From: Ailanthus altissimus
Lineage: Eukaryota > Streptophyta > Magnoliopsida > Sapindales > Simaroubaceae
Direction: 5' to 3'
Length of the DNA stretch: 64,000 nt
Assembly: GCA_946807835.1 (NCBI GenBank)
Contig: OX327683.1
Coordinates: forward strand, 10,545,001-10,609,000
This document shows positions 37,818-50,662 of this stretch, in pieces (the first letter of the stretch is position 1; the number at the start of each line of letters is the position of its first letter). The notes beneath the pieces were generated by a model that worked only from the letters and a program-made list of their open reading frames with translations, was not told the origin of the DNA and made no database searches. The translations under genes were made by a program, and so were the position numbers.

Positions 37818-39000
37818 AGATGTGCCTATTCATATCCATCCCCCTCACATCCATATCATTATCGTTAAGGTCGGTGAAATAGACATAGCCCCTCTGGCGC
37901 TTGTTGTTGCTCCGTTTATAATCATATATATTTGGTAAGTCTCCAGCATAGGTCCCACTTGGAACGCCTAAATGTTTAATCATTCGAATGACATTCTCCT
38001 TATTCTCATGATCTTTTGGTAATAATTTATAATGTACCGAAAAAATCTACAAATGTAAAATTAAGTTAAACGTAATACAAAATATAATGTATATATTTAT
38101 ATGTGAATTAATCTCAAACTATACCAAATCTTTCCCCAATATTCTGTTCTTAATGTCTTCAAACTGTGGAGTTCCTCAAGTTGTCTAATTCAAAATACGA
38201 GGGAAGCAGTCACCGGAGTGAATACTGAAAACTTGACCGTACATTAGAATTGCCTCGTAAATTCATGCCTAAAAAAATAAATTTAAAATATAAGTTTACC
38301 ATATAAAAAAATAAATAAATAATTAATATCAAAATGTTGAATACAAGAAAATTATTACGTACCAAAAATGTGTGTGAAAATCCATACACTTTATAACTCT
38401 CAACCCGCTCTTCGTAAATCCTTATTTTCTTATTTTTTTTTCAAGCTTTTGGAATGCGACTTTCCTAAGTGAGTTATAAAGTACACTACATGTAATTTGC
38501 CCAATGAATACTTATTAAACCCATCAAGGTCATCCATTAAACATAGCACAAAATTTTAAATCTCACTACGTTCATCGCGTGGGATCAAAACACGATGAAC
38601 AAAATAGAATAAACTCAACTTTACTGCATCTTCATCGTTCATTTCTGTTACTTTCAGACATCTGTACCAATTATCAATAAATATGTACAATAACTTTTTG
38701 ACATTAGAAAAGTACGTATCCCATAATTAGTCCCCATTTTCTATTCAGCTATTGCGCGGGTGGGTAATCTCACATCTCTAGCCCAATGATCAATACAAAC
38801 TCCTTTCGGATAAATCAAATGCGCTTATTGCCAATGTAAAACTACATCTCCTCATATAAATTGGAGGTATGCAGCTCACACAATAATAACTTGTGCATCA
38901 AAATACCGAAGAACGTCAAATATGGCATATCTAAAAAATTTTCATACACGTCTGCTTAAATAATTCCTTTTGATTTGCCGTTAGGCTTTATTTATAGTAT
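37818..39000 (-). pseudogene. Ulp1-like gene, N-terminal DUF1985-type part
   Basis: The minus strand from 38.75 to 38.36 kb is one long frame: LLYIFIDNWYRCLKVTEMN, then DEDAVKLSLFYFVHRVLIPR, a stop, then LMDDLDGFNKYSLGKLHVVY and ITHLGKSHSK. This is the DUF1985 signature found in plant Ulp1-family transposon genes. A second exon (38117-38271) reads SGDCFPRILN with Trp-to-stop changes and TPQFEDIKNRILGKDL before a GT donor. A third (37818-38050) reads HYKLLPKDHENKENVIRMIK, then YDYKRSNNKRQRGYVYFTDL, and is cut by the solo LTR. DUF1985 function is not established. With several stops the gene is probably dead. Confidence 0.75.
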
Positions 39001-39624
39001 TAAAACCCTACATCTTTGAATAAGTGGTCATTGATGTACAAAACAATATATGCTCTAGAAGTTTATATTCTTTCTATACGTTATTTTTCTGTAAGAATTA
39101 ACTCAAAATAAAATAAAATTATTATTATTAACAAATTACAAACGTACATATTAACTCACATACAATATTATTTCAAAAAAATAAAATTTTCACAATTAAT
39201 ATTAATTCAACTGACATGCAATATTAATCAAAAGAGAAACACTAATATATTTAACAACATATTAATAATTAATCAAATTAAAATTATTTAATATATAATT
39301 AACTACAAAAGATACTCATTAATAAAATAAATGTAAAAAAAATTAAAATTACTGTTACTCAATAACAAATATGCAAATTATGATAAATTAATTAACAAAC
39401 AATATTCTTTCAAAAATTAAACATACGATACTAATCAACTTATTAAGTAATAATTGATTAATAGAATTAAAATTAATTGATTAATTATTTACTCTAAATT
39501 TTAAAAAATCTAACATAATTAAAATTATTTTTAAAAATTGTTGTTTGCGCCACATGGCAGCCTATGAAAGCGCCATGTAGTGCAATAGTGCAGCATTGGC
39601 AGACATTGAGTCTGCGATACTACA

Positions 39625-39697
39625 ACGAGATGCCCTCTTAGATGCATCTCGGGGGCTATCTCGGAGTGCCATCTAGGGCCCAAGATGTGCTCGAGAT
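39625..39697. repeat. Right subterminal CATCTCG/CGAGAT motif cluster of the MULE
   Basis: ACGAGATGCC, GATGCATCTCGGGGG, TATCTCGGAG, CCATCTAGGG and GCTCGAGATT occur within about 75 bases. The 10-mer GCATCTCGGG is identical to one in the left cluster. The block is GC-rich against AT-rich flanks. A (GA)n microsatellite lies closer to the end, at about 40043-40078. Confidence 0.55.
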
Positions 39698-40212
39698 TAA
39701 GCTGAAATTAGACAACAGCTGGCCACCGTCTGGTTTTAGCTAAATACATTAAATAGGCCTTTTTGGTTGGATTTCAATATTTTTCACATCATTCTCACCT
39801 ATTTTTCACGTTTAATTCATTAATTTTACCTATTTCTATCTTCAAATGTAATTTCTAACTCATTTCTAACTAACTCTAAAAAATATCAAAATTTCTCAAA
39901 AATTTAGAAAAGCTTACTAAGAATCGGCCCTTTTTGAAATTTGAAGTGGCAAATATGTTGTGCAATACCTGATCTATGCAATAGCAACTTTTAAATTTTC
40001 GATCCAACAAAATTTTACTTAAGCAAAGTTGTATTTTTGATTTGGTAGAGAGAGTAGAGAGAGAGAGAGAGAGAAAGTGTTTTTTTTGTTTTAAGGGTAT
40101 AAAAATCCTATTTTGAAATGTTTGGCTACTAAAGAATATTGTTTTAAAATGTGATTAAAAAAGATTAGTTATAAAATTTAGGGGTTATTTGTGAAAATTT
40201 CCCTTTTAATAA

Positions 40213-40684
40213 TTTATAAAAATTCATGTTATATCATACTAGCAAAACCTAATTAATAACAAAGATATTTCAAATAATTATTTTATAATGCAAAATATAG
40301 TGTGAAAATAATTTTAGGTCTAAAACTAATCTAAACATGCTCAATAATTTTTAAAACATTTAAATTAATGCAGAAATTAAAATGAAAGTATAAATAAATA
40401 TACCTCCCTCCATTGCTTAATTTAAGCAATCTAGAAATTAATTTGGAGTGTTTAGGATCTTTTAAACTGTAATTAATCTCAGAATAATAGTGTAAGGGAT
40501 TGAATGAGATTAACTGGCTTAGGGACCTCTACCATTAAAGTTGTGCATTTTTCTATTGTGTATTCTCTTATCAAGAATATGTTCAATTTATGATAGAGGT
40601 TTTCTTGTCAAGAATGTTATCACATTCTTTAAATGATAATTATGTTAAGTTTTTATCTATTCCTTAAGCAAACTAGGTTATTAT
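40213..40684. other. Gene-free stretch between MULE and solo LTR A
   Basis: AT-rich DNA with no coding frame and no repeat that I recognise. Confidence 0.4.
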
Positions 40685-42846
40685 TGTCAGGGATCTAATA
40701 TACATGGATGTATGTATGTGCAATAGTATTTATTACATAAAATACATATCTCATACATATTTAGTACTGCGGAATAATTAAATCATACAATAAATACAAT
40801 AAATAATATATTAATAATTTAAAGGGTTGAGAAATCACTGAAACGTATAACGTTATACATGTGTATCCTGAAAATCTACTTGGATACCAGCTCATTGGCA
40901 GTTCTAGTCACCAATTCGGTGGGCTTGGTAAGCTAGAACAACAGCTCCATATCCAGTACTGAGTTTAAATCTTAAACCCTTTGAACTTATTTTTTTCTTG
41001 ATCAGCTCTTTGATCAATAAAATAAATTCATGTGTTGTAATTAGTGGCCAATAAAATATAGGATAAGAATTAATCTCAACACTTGAAATTAACTCAAAAT
41101 TTGGATCAAATCCATCATTGCTTTGCTTAAGTTTTTGGCTGACACTCTTTGAAATAATTTCATTTTGTTTCAAAGACACAACACCTAAAGAATGGAAAAA
41201 TGAAACAATTCTTCATTTTTCCTTCTCTCGGCTCAAGAAGAAAAAATGAAACAATTTTATTTTTTGTTTCTCTTGTCCACCGAATTCACACACATATATC
41301 TCAAATATATATATTAAAATTATAATATAATATTATATAAATAAATAATAATATAAAAAGAATATGCATGATAACTAATAGCCATTATAAAAATATATAA
41401 TAATGAGATATTTATGATTATTTAATAATTAAATAATTAATGTATAAAATTATCATTTTGCCCTTCATGAATAGTTATCAAGTATACCCTTTAGTGGGTC
41501 CCACCAAATCCCACACGTGGGTAAACTCAACCGAGGATTCAAAATGTGCCACGTGTCATTATACAATTAGTAAATAATAATTATTGACTAATTATTGTAT
41601 TTAATGCTTAAATACAGACATACACGTATTCCTGTGACAGTGCTGAATATTACTGGATTAAATATTTTAATCCGATACGCTGCCCCAATGTACGAGTACA
41701 CTCCATATCACAGGAATCCTTAGGTTCATGCCCAATTCGTCAAATGAAATTATTTCATAAGTTCGTAAACATTGCCCCACGCACACATCACGAAAATACA
41801 AATTAGTGCGTCGACCATCTAAGCTGAGGTCACAACGTATACGTATAGTCCTTCCGTCATGATATCTTGGATGTGCGGGGATATAGATTATCACCATCAA
41901 ATCCCCATATGTTCATCCATATCATATCCTTAGATTTGTATCTCACTGAACAATAAGTGCAAACTCCTTTGCCATATTATTACACTCTAGCAGAAACTCT
42001 TTTTCAAAATTAATGCTTGTGGCCACAAGACTTTCTGAGATACAATCTCAAAGCATCTGGATATCGAACTCCCTATGCAAGCTGACGGATCTCATATCTG
42101 TACACACCGAACGCCATAAGCATTTGACCATACCCAACAACACTAAACGGTCACACCATTAAAGGTCTGTGACATACGTGGAACTAAAGTATGATGGATC
42201 ACTTATAAGCCAATTGTAGCACTTAGGTAAAAGGACCACGTATACTACTCAACTCAAAAGGACCCTCCGTTGACGGCTTATATAGGATATCTATCAGAGG
42301 CCTTCATAAGTCTGTCCTATATCTAGTTCTAACTGGATACCATATGTCAATATGATCTCAAAGCTCACGGTCGGCTAGGAACAACCATCTATATCCTATA
42401 GGTACGACATATGCTGATCTATATAAAGGTATCCACCGACAGACCCACATCGATATAAATAAATCAAGGATAATAGTCGAGAACATACTTGCGCAACTGA
42501 CATTTCCTGGCACCTGATTGCAACTATGAAATTACTAATATATTTCCAAGTCTATGTCCTATTACAAACAAGGCTCCAACTCTTGGATCTTCGCTGAGTA
42601 TTATAACCAGCTAACAATTAATTGTGCTAACACTTAGCATTTATATCTCTTAGTGTGGCCAACTGTGAGCCCTTATCTAAACTCCTTTAGATCAGATCTG
42701 AACTCCTTCAGATTATACAATGTCTATAATGTTACATTGCATAATACCATTTAAATAGGCATTAGCAATTTAATAGGAATGTATACATGTATAAATACAT
42801 AAGTATATATACATTCAGAGATGGCACGTAAGCACCAACCCTAACA
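40685..42846. mobile_element. Solo LTR (2.2-kb family, copy A), target duplication ATTAT
   Basis: It starts TGTCAGGG and ends CCCTAACA (seven of eight bases inverted). ATTAT flanks both sides exactly (40680-40684 and 42847-42851). It lacks any internal region. The right half has the family's GC-richer conserved block starting with CGCTGCCCCAATG near 41680 and the degenerate CTTAGCA repeats near 42600-42700. Short open frames at 40904-41179 and 41667-41900 (-) are inside it and are not family-conserved genes as far as I can tell. Confidence 0.88.
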
Positions 42847-43479
42847 ATTATTACGTTAAGTCATTATCTACTATCCTTTATATGATAGATATAATAAACC
42901 CTCTTTTAATTTAATCATGTTTCTTAAGTAGTTGAGTTTAAAAAAGAGTCTAACATTATCTCACTTGGTGCATATATTTCATCATTCACCATTGTAAAAA
43001 ACAAATGCCCGAATTATGGTAATGAGTTCTCTAAAAACGAGTATTATCTTCTATATACTACAATACATTATGTCTCTTAACATTCGTTCATATTACTTAA
43101 TGAATAAACTATATGTTTATTACAGGTCTAAATATTAATGATACTTTTTAAATCAATAAATGTATACACAACTAAGAATCAAATATAAGAAAATATCATA
43201 ACATAAATAGAGTTTTATTACAAATAACATTCGTCCAAATGAAAAAACTCATACGAAAGAACCAAGTCCTATAGTTTGTCTACAAACAATAATAGCAAGG
43301 GTACAAGGTACTTGTTAAAAATCAAACTTTCAATAATTCCTTTCTTTATCAAGACAGCTCACCGAACATCTATTCCTCTTCTTCTGCCTCAACAAGATCT
43401 GGGGTTCCCTCCACTTGTCTTGGTCTTGCATGTCTTCACTATGATGTACATTATTACATTTTTACTTCTGTCTTTTACT

Positions 43480-44850
43480 ATAAATCGTGAATTATCGATT
43501 GAGTGAACTACAATTCACATTGACTTATCATTGTGCTTCTAAACCTTATAATTTGTCCAAATTATTATTGGAAAGATGTCATACTTTTTATTGTCTCTCA
43601 TATATTAAAATACCAAATTCATATTAACTCCCGTATCCACTTAAATAAAGTGATTACATGAAGGGATTGTGAAATTTTTGCAACTGTATTAATGCTTTTC
43701 ACAATATTAATGGTTATGAGGCCATCTTGTAAATACACCCACTGATCAAGCCCATTTTAGGCAACCAATGTCCTCCAAATATTTTGTTGGCTTAGGGTTC
43801 ATTTCTTTCCTTTTATTAATTTGGTTCCAAAAGTTAAAAAGGCAATATGCCTTTACAACAACAAAATAAAATGCTAGGAATCTTCCATTTTTTTCCTTTT
43901 TAGTTAGCATTTTGTATTTTATGACTAAATTTTTCTTCAAGTGATAAATGTAAACCCCATGGTACACATTAGAAAACACATTTCAAATACCTTTCTTAAT
44001 ACTAGCATGTTGGTAGGACACAAATACTAAATCCTTGATATCACCAATAATTATTTATAATTTCTCTATAAACTATTACCAATAAGTATCAATTTTAGAA
44101 TTAGCAATTTCCTATGCCAATAGACAATTTTATTATTTCTATTTTTAATATAATCACAAACATTATACCCAAATAAGCACTTTTTAAAATTTTTCCATCA
44201 ACTATAATCATTGATTAGATGGATGATTAAAAACTCCTGATGCAAAAACCCAATGTTACAAAGAAGAACAAAATGTATTTGTATAATCAATTTTCAAATG
44301 ACTAATATACTCAAATTCTATTGTTCTAGCACATAATCGTAGGTAGAAAGTAATATAAACGAATTCTTGGAAGTATTAGTTATCAACCTCAACAGCATCT
44401 TTTTAGCTCGTCAAATAGTAGGATATGTTAACTGCATACCAAATTCTTTATGTATTTTGTCCTGGATTTCCTTCAATCTATAAATTCTACTAACTTAAGT
44501 GAACTTATATTTTTATAGTTTACCAATATTCCAACTCTTGGCTTAGCGATGACCATCATGCAATTGGTCCAATTGACATGTGTTATCTGTATCGATTCTT
44601 CGTTTGATAAAGTGTTTTTGCACATTTATTGACACTATAAGTACTCGCCATTTATTTTTATAATCGCATTTTGCTTTAAAACGATTTTGCATGGACCTTG
44701 AAATTTTAAAGCTCCAATTACCCTTAAGTCCCAACAAGCTAATAACTTGATTAAGTGTGTTTTTGTTATCATACAATTTTTTCACAAACATGCCTCCTAT
44801 TTCAAAATATGATACCTTATTAAATATGACCAAGTCTAATAATAGTATTA
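43480..44850 (-). pseudogene. Second MULE transposase relic
   Basis: The minus strand starts with a MuDR-type domain (GGMFVKKLYDNKNTLNQVIS, LLGLKGNWSFKISRS, RFKAKCDYKNKWRV; 44543-44833), closely parallel to the transposase at 31.9 kb. It continues through LDQLHDGHR, broken catalytic-domain sequence near 44.1-44.3 kb, and NVYHGVYIYHLKKNLV at 43746-43979 with CLKWA at its end. A final block near 43.6 kb reads NIVKSINTVAK. Many stops and shifts show that it is older than the MULE at 30-40 kb. Possible right-end terminal sequence lies near 46160-46193; the left end is not found. Confidence 0.82.
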
Positions 44851-46199
44851 GAAGAATAAACTAAAAAACTTTTTTCACTTCAACTTCATTTTTTTATGTG
44901 AATCATATGCCTCATTTAGAGAACTATTAGAGACATAACATTGCCAACTTTTCTATATATCATTCAATCTATTAGCTTCTCCTATGTCACTTTTATAGCC
45001 ACCTTGAGTAAATAGCATTTTCATTAACATCAATACCCTCATCTGTCTAACTATCATAGTGTATATAAGTTGAGTTCTCATTATAGATTATAATGATAGT
45101 TAATTGTAAGGGAATAATGATAGTTATTGTAGTATTTATGGGAAGTGTAATAGTTAGCATTATTAGGGCTACGGTAGAAACTTAGTTGTTATCTCTTGTC
45201 AATATAAAATAGTTATGGCAACTTGTTGGTTCTCGACAGATGCCTATGTATCCTCTTTACATACATAACTTCTAAGATTGACTATTGTACATATCAATAT
45301 GAAACTTCTTTTATTAACCCCTATAAAGAGCTTCACATTATTATCATTTCTAATTTTAATTGTTTGAGCTTCAATCTCATTGCATTAATAAAAATTCACA
45401 TAAACACATTATACTGCATTCTATCAACTTCAATTACACTATATACAATATTAAAATGGTGTTGATAATTCACTTTCTTTGGAATTAAAATATCCACTTT
45501 TTTGTACTTAATATATCTTTCACTAGAACTCTCTTACCTTTTCCTAAAATATACAATGAGCAACTCTTGCTCCATATTATTTATATAAAAAAATGACCAA
45601 AAAACTATTAAAAAGTGTAAAAAAAAATTTAAAAAAATTAGAAAAGCACACACAGTTGTGCAAAGCTATTCACGTGCCATTCTTGTACATGACTATGCAG
45701 TTATGTTGCACACCCTTTCTCTTTTGGGTTTCTTTTAGTTTTTTTTTACAACCTAAAAAATCCGATTCTCATTATTCTCTAATAAATTAAATTACATTAC
45801 TTATATACTTCTAAGCTCATACATTTCTATAAACATAAAAACTTCATCGTATATATATATTGACTCAAAACTTCATTGTATATATGACTTATATTTAGTC
45901 AAGTTTAAATTTACAAAAGTATATAGAATAATTTATATTTTAATAATGATAGAAAATAATTGTACTTGTTTCCGATTACAAGTTCTAATTCTCACGTATT
46001 ACAAATTCAGATATGTTAAAATGTGTATACTTGATAGTGACGATTTGGGAGATTTGATTTTAGTGTTTCAGTTTATAAACAAGGGTAATTTTATCTGTTT
46101 TTCAACGTTTTGTATATAAAAAGAATAGAAAGTTAGTTTATAGCTAAAAAAAATAATAGACTCGAAATTTGGATTATTTCTAAAAATTTCTCTATTATT
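44851..46199. other. AT-rich DNA, probably the 5' side and right end of the second MULE
   Basis: No gene is seen; the open frames here are short and AT-biased. GAAATTTGGATTATTTC followed by TAAAAATTTCTC at about 46160-46193 resembles the right terminal sequence of the MULE that ends at 40203, so the second MULE may end here. Confidence 0.35.
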
Positions 46200-47148
46200 T
46201 TTAGGTCATCTTAGCTTTTGCAATTTTTTTCTTAAATCAAAAAACAATTTAGTTAAAAGTTTAAAATGCCTTTTAGAATGACAGTCTTTGATCCAGCAAA
46301 AGTTTAACAACTTAAACTATAAGTTCTTGATTTTTTTTTTAATTAACACTTAAGCAATTAATCAAAACCTCTTTTGCTAAATTGGTTTTAATGCCTTATA
46401 AAAGAAAATTATGAATTCAACAACTTGAATCCAATAATCAGCAAACAATTTCTCTTTTCTCTCTTTATAATGGCTGGCGAAGTTTTTAACAAAATAAAAA
46501 TTTAACAAAACTTATGAATTTAATTACATTTGGCTAATATATACAAATGAATTTAATTTCAATTTATTACACTTAATTTCAATTTTTATTTAACCTAACC
46601 TAATTATAGTTAACTCTTAACTCTAGTTAGGTTAATAGAACATTTAAATATTTTAACTATAGTTAACTTACTTAACCATGGTTAGATTACTTTTACTTAA
46701 CCATTAAGTAAAATTAACCTAACTTAACCATATGGTTAACTCTTAACCATAGTTAAATTAAATTATTTATTTAACTATTAAATAAATAAATATTCATTTG
46801 AATTATTTAACAATTAAATAATCATTAAGTAAAATTACATTTATGTCCTTACTAGGTTACCAAGTAAACCTAAAGTGGGTCCTACCATTTAACCATATAC
46901 TTTAGTTAACTTAACCATAGTAAATTGCTGAATTTTATTATATTGAACTATTTAATACGGTACGTTGCCCAAGTGCTCAAAGAGTACATTTCATATTGGG
47001 ACTCCCTAGGTCCACGCCCGATTCATCAAATGGAACTATTCCATAAGTCCGTGATCGATGCCCCACACACACGTAACAGATGTTACAAATTAGCGCATTA
47101 GACCATACATGTTGAGGTTACATATTCGTATAATTCTTCTGTCATTAT

Positions 47149-50100
47149 TGTTGGAGGTGTTGGGTTGGGCAAATCAACTAGGGTGCTTGCATGTGGGTTT
47201 GTGTTCATCATACAAACAATATACATATCTCATATATACATGTGCACAGCGGAAGATTAAATATAATGAACACAGAAAATAACATTTGATTAAACTGAAA
47301 TTCGAGATTGAAAAATATCACCAATGAAGCCTTTGGATTAATTTTCTTTAAAGTCCACCATGAAATGAATCTTTGATCAATTCTAGCAATCAACAAGGGT
47401 GGGTTTGATTGTCTAGAATGGCAGCATCTTAATCCAGCATATGTGTTTAACTCTTAAACATGTTTCAAAGTTAAACTTTTTAACTTAATTAAATTTATTT
47501 TTCCTTTTATTCAACTCTTGAATAAATAAAACAAATCATGTTTTTAGTTATTACATTTAGAAACCATTTATTCAATTTGTTTTGTTGTTCTAACACTTAA
47601 AACACAAAACAAACAATTTCAATTTCTCAAATTGAAATGACTCCCAAAATGCAAAACCTAAAAAACTAAATCAATTATTAATTTTGAATTTTATTTCACT
47701 TTATATACTAATGCATTAATTCCAAACTAATTTGAATTTCATTTGCATTTCATTTGGCTTAACCTAACCTTAGTTAACATTTAACTTTAGTTAGATTATT
47801 TTAACTTAACCTTTAAGTTAATAAATATTTAATTATTCTAACCATAATTAACTAACTTAACCTTGGTTAGGTTAACCTTTACTTAATCATTAAGTAAAGT
47901 TAACTAAATTAACTATATGATTAACCTTTAATCATAGTTAAATTAAATCATTTATTTAACAATTAAATAAATAAATATTTATTCTTATTATTTAACAATT
48001 AAATAATCATAAAGTGAAATTACTATTATATCCTTACTCGGTTACCAAGTTAACCTAAAGTGGGTCCCACCATTTAACCATATACTTTAGTTAACGTAAC
48101 CTTAGCAATTGCTGAATTATACTGTATTGAACAATTCAATACGGTACACTGCCCAAGTGCTCAAAGAGTACATTTCATATTGAGACTCTCTAGGTCCACA
48201 CCCGATTTGTCAAATGAAACTATTCCATTAATCCGTAATCGATGCCCCACGAACACGTTACGAATATTACAAATCAGTGTGTCAGACCATACAAGTTGAG
48301 GTCATAGCATATACGTATAATCCCTCCATCATTTATACCCTGGATGTGCGGGGATATAGATCAGCACTGTCAAATCTTCATTTGCTCATCCATAATCTTA
48401 TCTCCAGATTCGTATCTCGATAAACAATATACGCAAACACTTTTGCTATATTGTTTAACCCTATGGGAAACTCTTTTCCCGGGTTTATGCTTGTGGCCAC
48501 AAGACTTTATGAAATACAATCTCGGAGCATTGGATATAAAACTTACCTACGTAGGCTGACGGATCTCGTATCTACGCATACCGGACTCCATGAGCATCGG
48601 ACCATACCCAGCGACACATAGCGGTCAGACCATGAAAGGTCTCTGACATATGTGGAACCAAAGCATGATGGATCACTCACAAGACCACCGTGACGCTTGA
48701 TAAGGCGTAATTGTATAAACTATTTTATCTTCCTAACTTGATATTTGTTCAATTTATCTCAATAATTGGGCCATTTATGCGTATTAATATTGTTTTATAG
48801 GTTGAAGCATTATCGGAGCAAAAATACCAGAAAACGGACGCAAATCGGAGCATTAGAGATAAAAATACGAATGGTAGCAACAGTGCAGCGCCGCAGCGCT
48901 GGATTTCAGCGCCGCGGCGCCGATTGCAGAAACTGAGCGCCGCAGCGCCAAATCGCAGCGCCGCGGCGCCGGGACCTGGGCAACAAGTTTTGACAGGTTC
49001 CTGAAAATCAGGAAACCCAAAAGCAGCCCAAAATGCGCCCTAATTCCGTGCTCTTACCTATTTATTGGCTCAAAACTTACATTTTGAAGAGGACTCCAGC
49101 TGGAAACACAAAGAAACACCTATCTTCTAAGTTTGAAGAAATCAAAGAGGAGGGAAGCAAGCTTCAACAACAAAGGCATTTGACAGGGATGTCTTCTTTG
49201 CTTTGATTCTTTACTTGTTGTAAGATGTTTAGTTTACATGTATTGATGGAATTAGCTTCAAGATTGTGTAGTTTAATGATGAGCTAATTTCGTTCATCTA
49301 GGATTACATCCTTGAACTCATTTGTGATGGATTTTTAGCTCTCTCTTTTATGGTATTAATTCAGCTTTTGATATATTCATTGTGCTTGTGTGTAATGCTA
49401 TTTGATTACTTGGCTAGTAGTTAAATTGATCTAGAAATGCTTAAATAAACTTGACAAAGGCATTTAGGTATTTAGTCTTAAGCATATTGATGCATGATCA
49501 TAGTGTAGTACACTTGAGTTTCATATGAGATAGACATATACTCATAAGGCATGTATGGCTCATAAAACTTGTGCTTAATGAATTTTGTTCAATTTATTTA
49601 TCATAGACATATAGATATTTGATTGGATGGAATAGATTCACTTGACCTGCAAAAGAGGCTTGTGATGTGTTGAGTGTTTTGGTCAATATATCAAGTTGAG
49701 AACCAATAAACATCAAAGAGATTCTGCTGAATTTATTTGTATAATGGGGGATAGTTTGTAATCCTAGGATTTCTCATATTGAATTTAACTTGTTGGTAAT
49801 TTAGTTTGTCACTTAGCATAATTAAGTTGTTCTTTTACTTGAGTAGTTTAATATCATACATTAAATCATTTTCTGGATAATAGTAGAAAGACACCATTTC
49901 GGTACTTAAACTAGGAAAGATAAATCATTCTCTGTGGGATCGACACTCTACTTATCATATATTACTTGTTGCGACAACGTGCACTTGCGCTAATTTGTGT
50001 TATAGAAAACACACAACAACGCTCAGGTCAAAGGACCACGAATACTACTCAACTCGAGAGGACCTTCCTTTGACGGTGTCATAGGATATCTATTGGGGTC

Positions 50101-50662
50101 TTCATAAGTCTGTTCAGTATCCAGTCCTGACTGGATACCCGCATGCCTATACAAGCTCTAAGCTCATGGTCACCTAAGAACAACTATCTGAACCAGTCAG
50201 ATATAGACATACATTAATCTATATAAAGTGAGTCACCGATAGACCCACATTGGTGATTATAGATTAGGAACATTATCTTTGAGACATACTTACATAATAA
50301 TATTTCTTAACACCTATTGCAACTCTTTACAATTATATCATTACAAGTATACTCTCAGGTCTTTGTCCCATTATTGACAAGGTTCTAACTCTTTTGACCT
50401 CGCTGACTGTTATAACCTGCTAACTCTTAACAGTGCTAACTTTTAGCATTTATAACTCTCAGCTTTGCTAACTATTAGTTCTGATCTAAACTCCTTTAGA
50501 TCAAATCCGAACTCTTTCAGATCAAACAATGTCTCTAATGTTACAAGCATTATATCATATTAATATGATATTAACAATCTTTATTCGAAATGTTTATTGT
50601 ATAAATATTAATAATTAATATTCATACAATATTGGAATGGCACGTGAGCACCAGCTCCAACA
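47149..50662. mobile_element. Solo LTR copy D nested in copy C, target duplication ATTAT
   Basis: It starts TGTTGGAG and ends CTCCAACA, a perfect 8-bp inverted repeat. ATTAT flanks both ends (47144-47148 and 50663-50667). Subtracting the LTR E insertion and its 5-bp duplication leaves about 2188 bp. Runs of AACCTAACC/GGTTAA-type sequence fill 47760-48100, shared with copy C at 46600-46930. Confidence 0.88.
48698..50018 (+). mobile_element. Solo LTR of the TGATAAGG family nested in copy D, target duplication ACGCT
   Basis: It starts TGATAAGGCG and ends ACACACAACA. ACGCT flanks both ends exactly (48693-48697 and 50019-50023), interrupting the ACGCTCAGGTC sequence that other copies of the host LTR keep intact. 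A very GC-rich quasi-repeat (CAGCGCCGCAGCGCTGG and CAGCGCCGCGGCGCC units) lies at 48891-48985. The end has GTGGGATCGACACTC and GTGCACTTGCG, matching the other TGATA LTRs. Length is 1321 bp. Confidence 0.9.

Larger units (their letters stand above)
30129..40203. mobile_element. Large Mutator-like element (MULE) with transposase and Ulp1-like gene
   Basis: Terminal inverted repeats GGAAAATTTTCATAAATA (30129) and, inverted, GGGAAATTTTCACAAATA (ending 40203) extend imperfectly for at least 50 bases. The perfect 9-mer TTTTAATAA flanks both (30120-30128 and 40204-40212), the exact Mutator target-duplication length. Inside are a MuDR-type transposase pseudogene (+) on the left and a DUF1985/Ulp1-like protease gene (-) on the right, their 3' ends facing each other. 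A hAT-like MITE (371 bp) and a solo LTR (2192 bp) are later insertions, so the original element was about 7.5 kb. The layout fits the ULP-carrying plant MULEs described as Kaonashi or CUMULE. Confidence 0.9.

Noticed and set aside
43276..43506. 76-codon plus-strand open frame
   Set aside because: Low-information hydrophobic frame beside the minus-strand MULE transposase relic; no domain recognised.
45861..45965. Possible start of LTR copy C at TG sites near 45861 or 45961
   Set aside because: Neither has the family TGTYRGGG-type terminus nor sequence matching the starts of copies A and D; only the distance fits.
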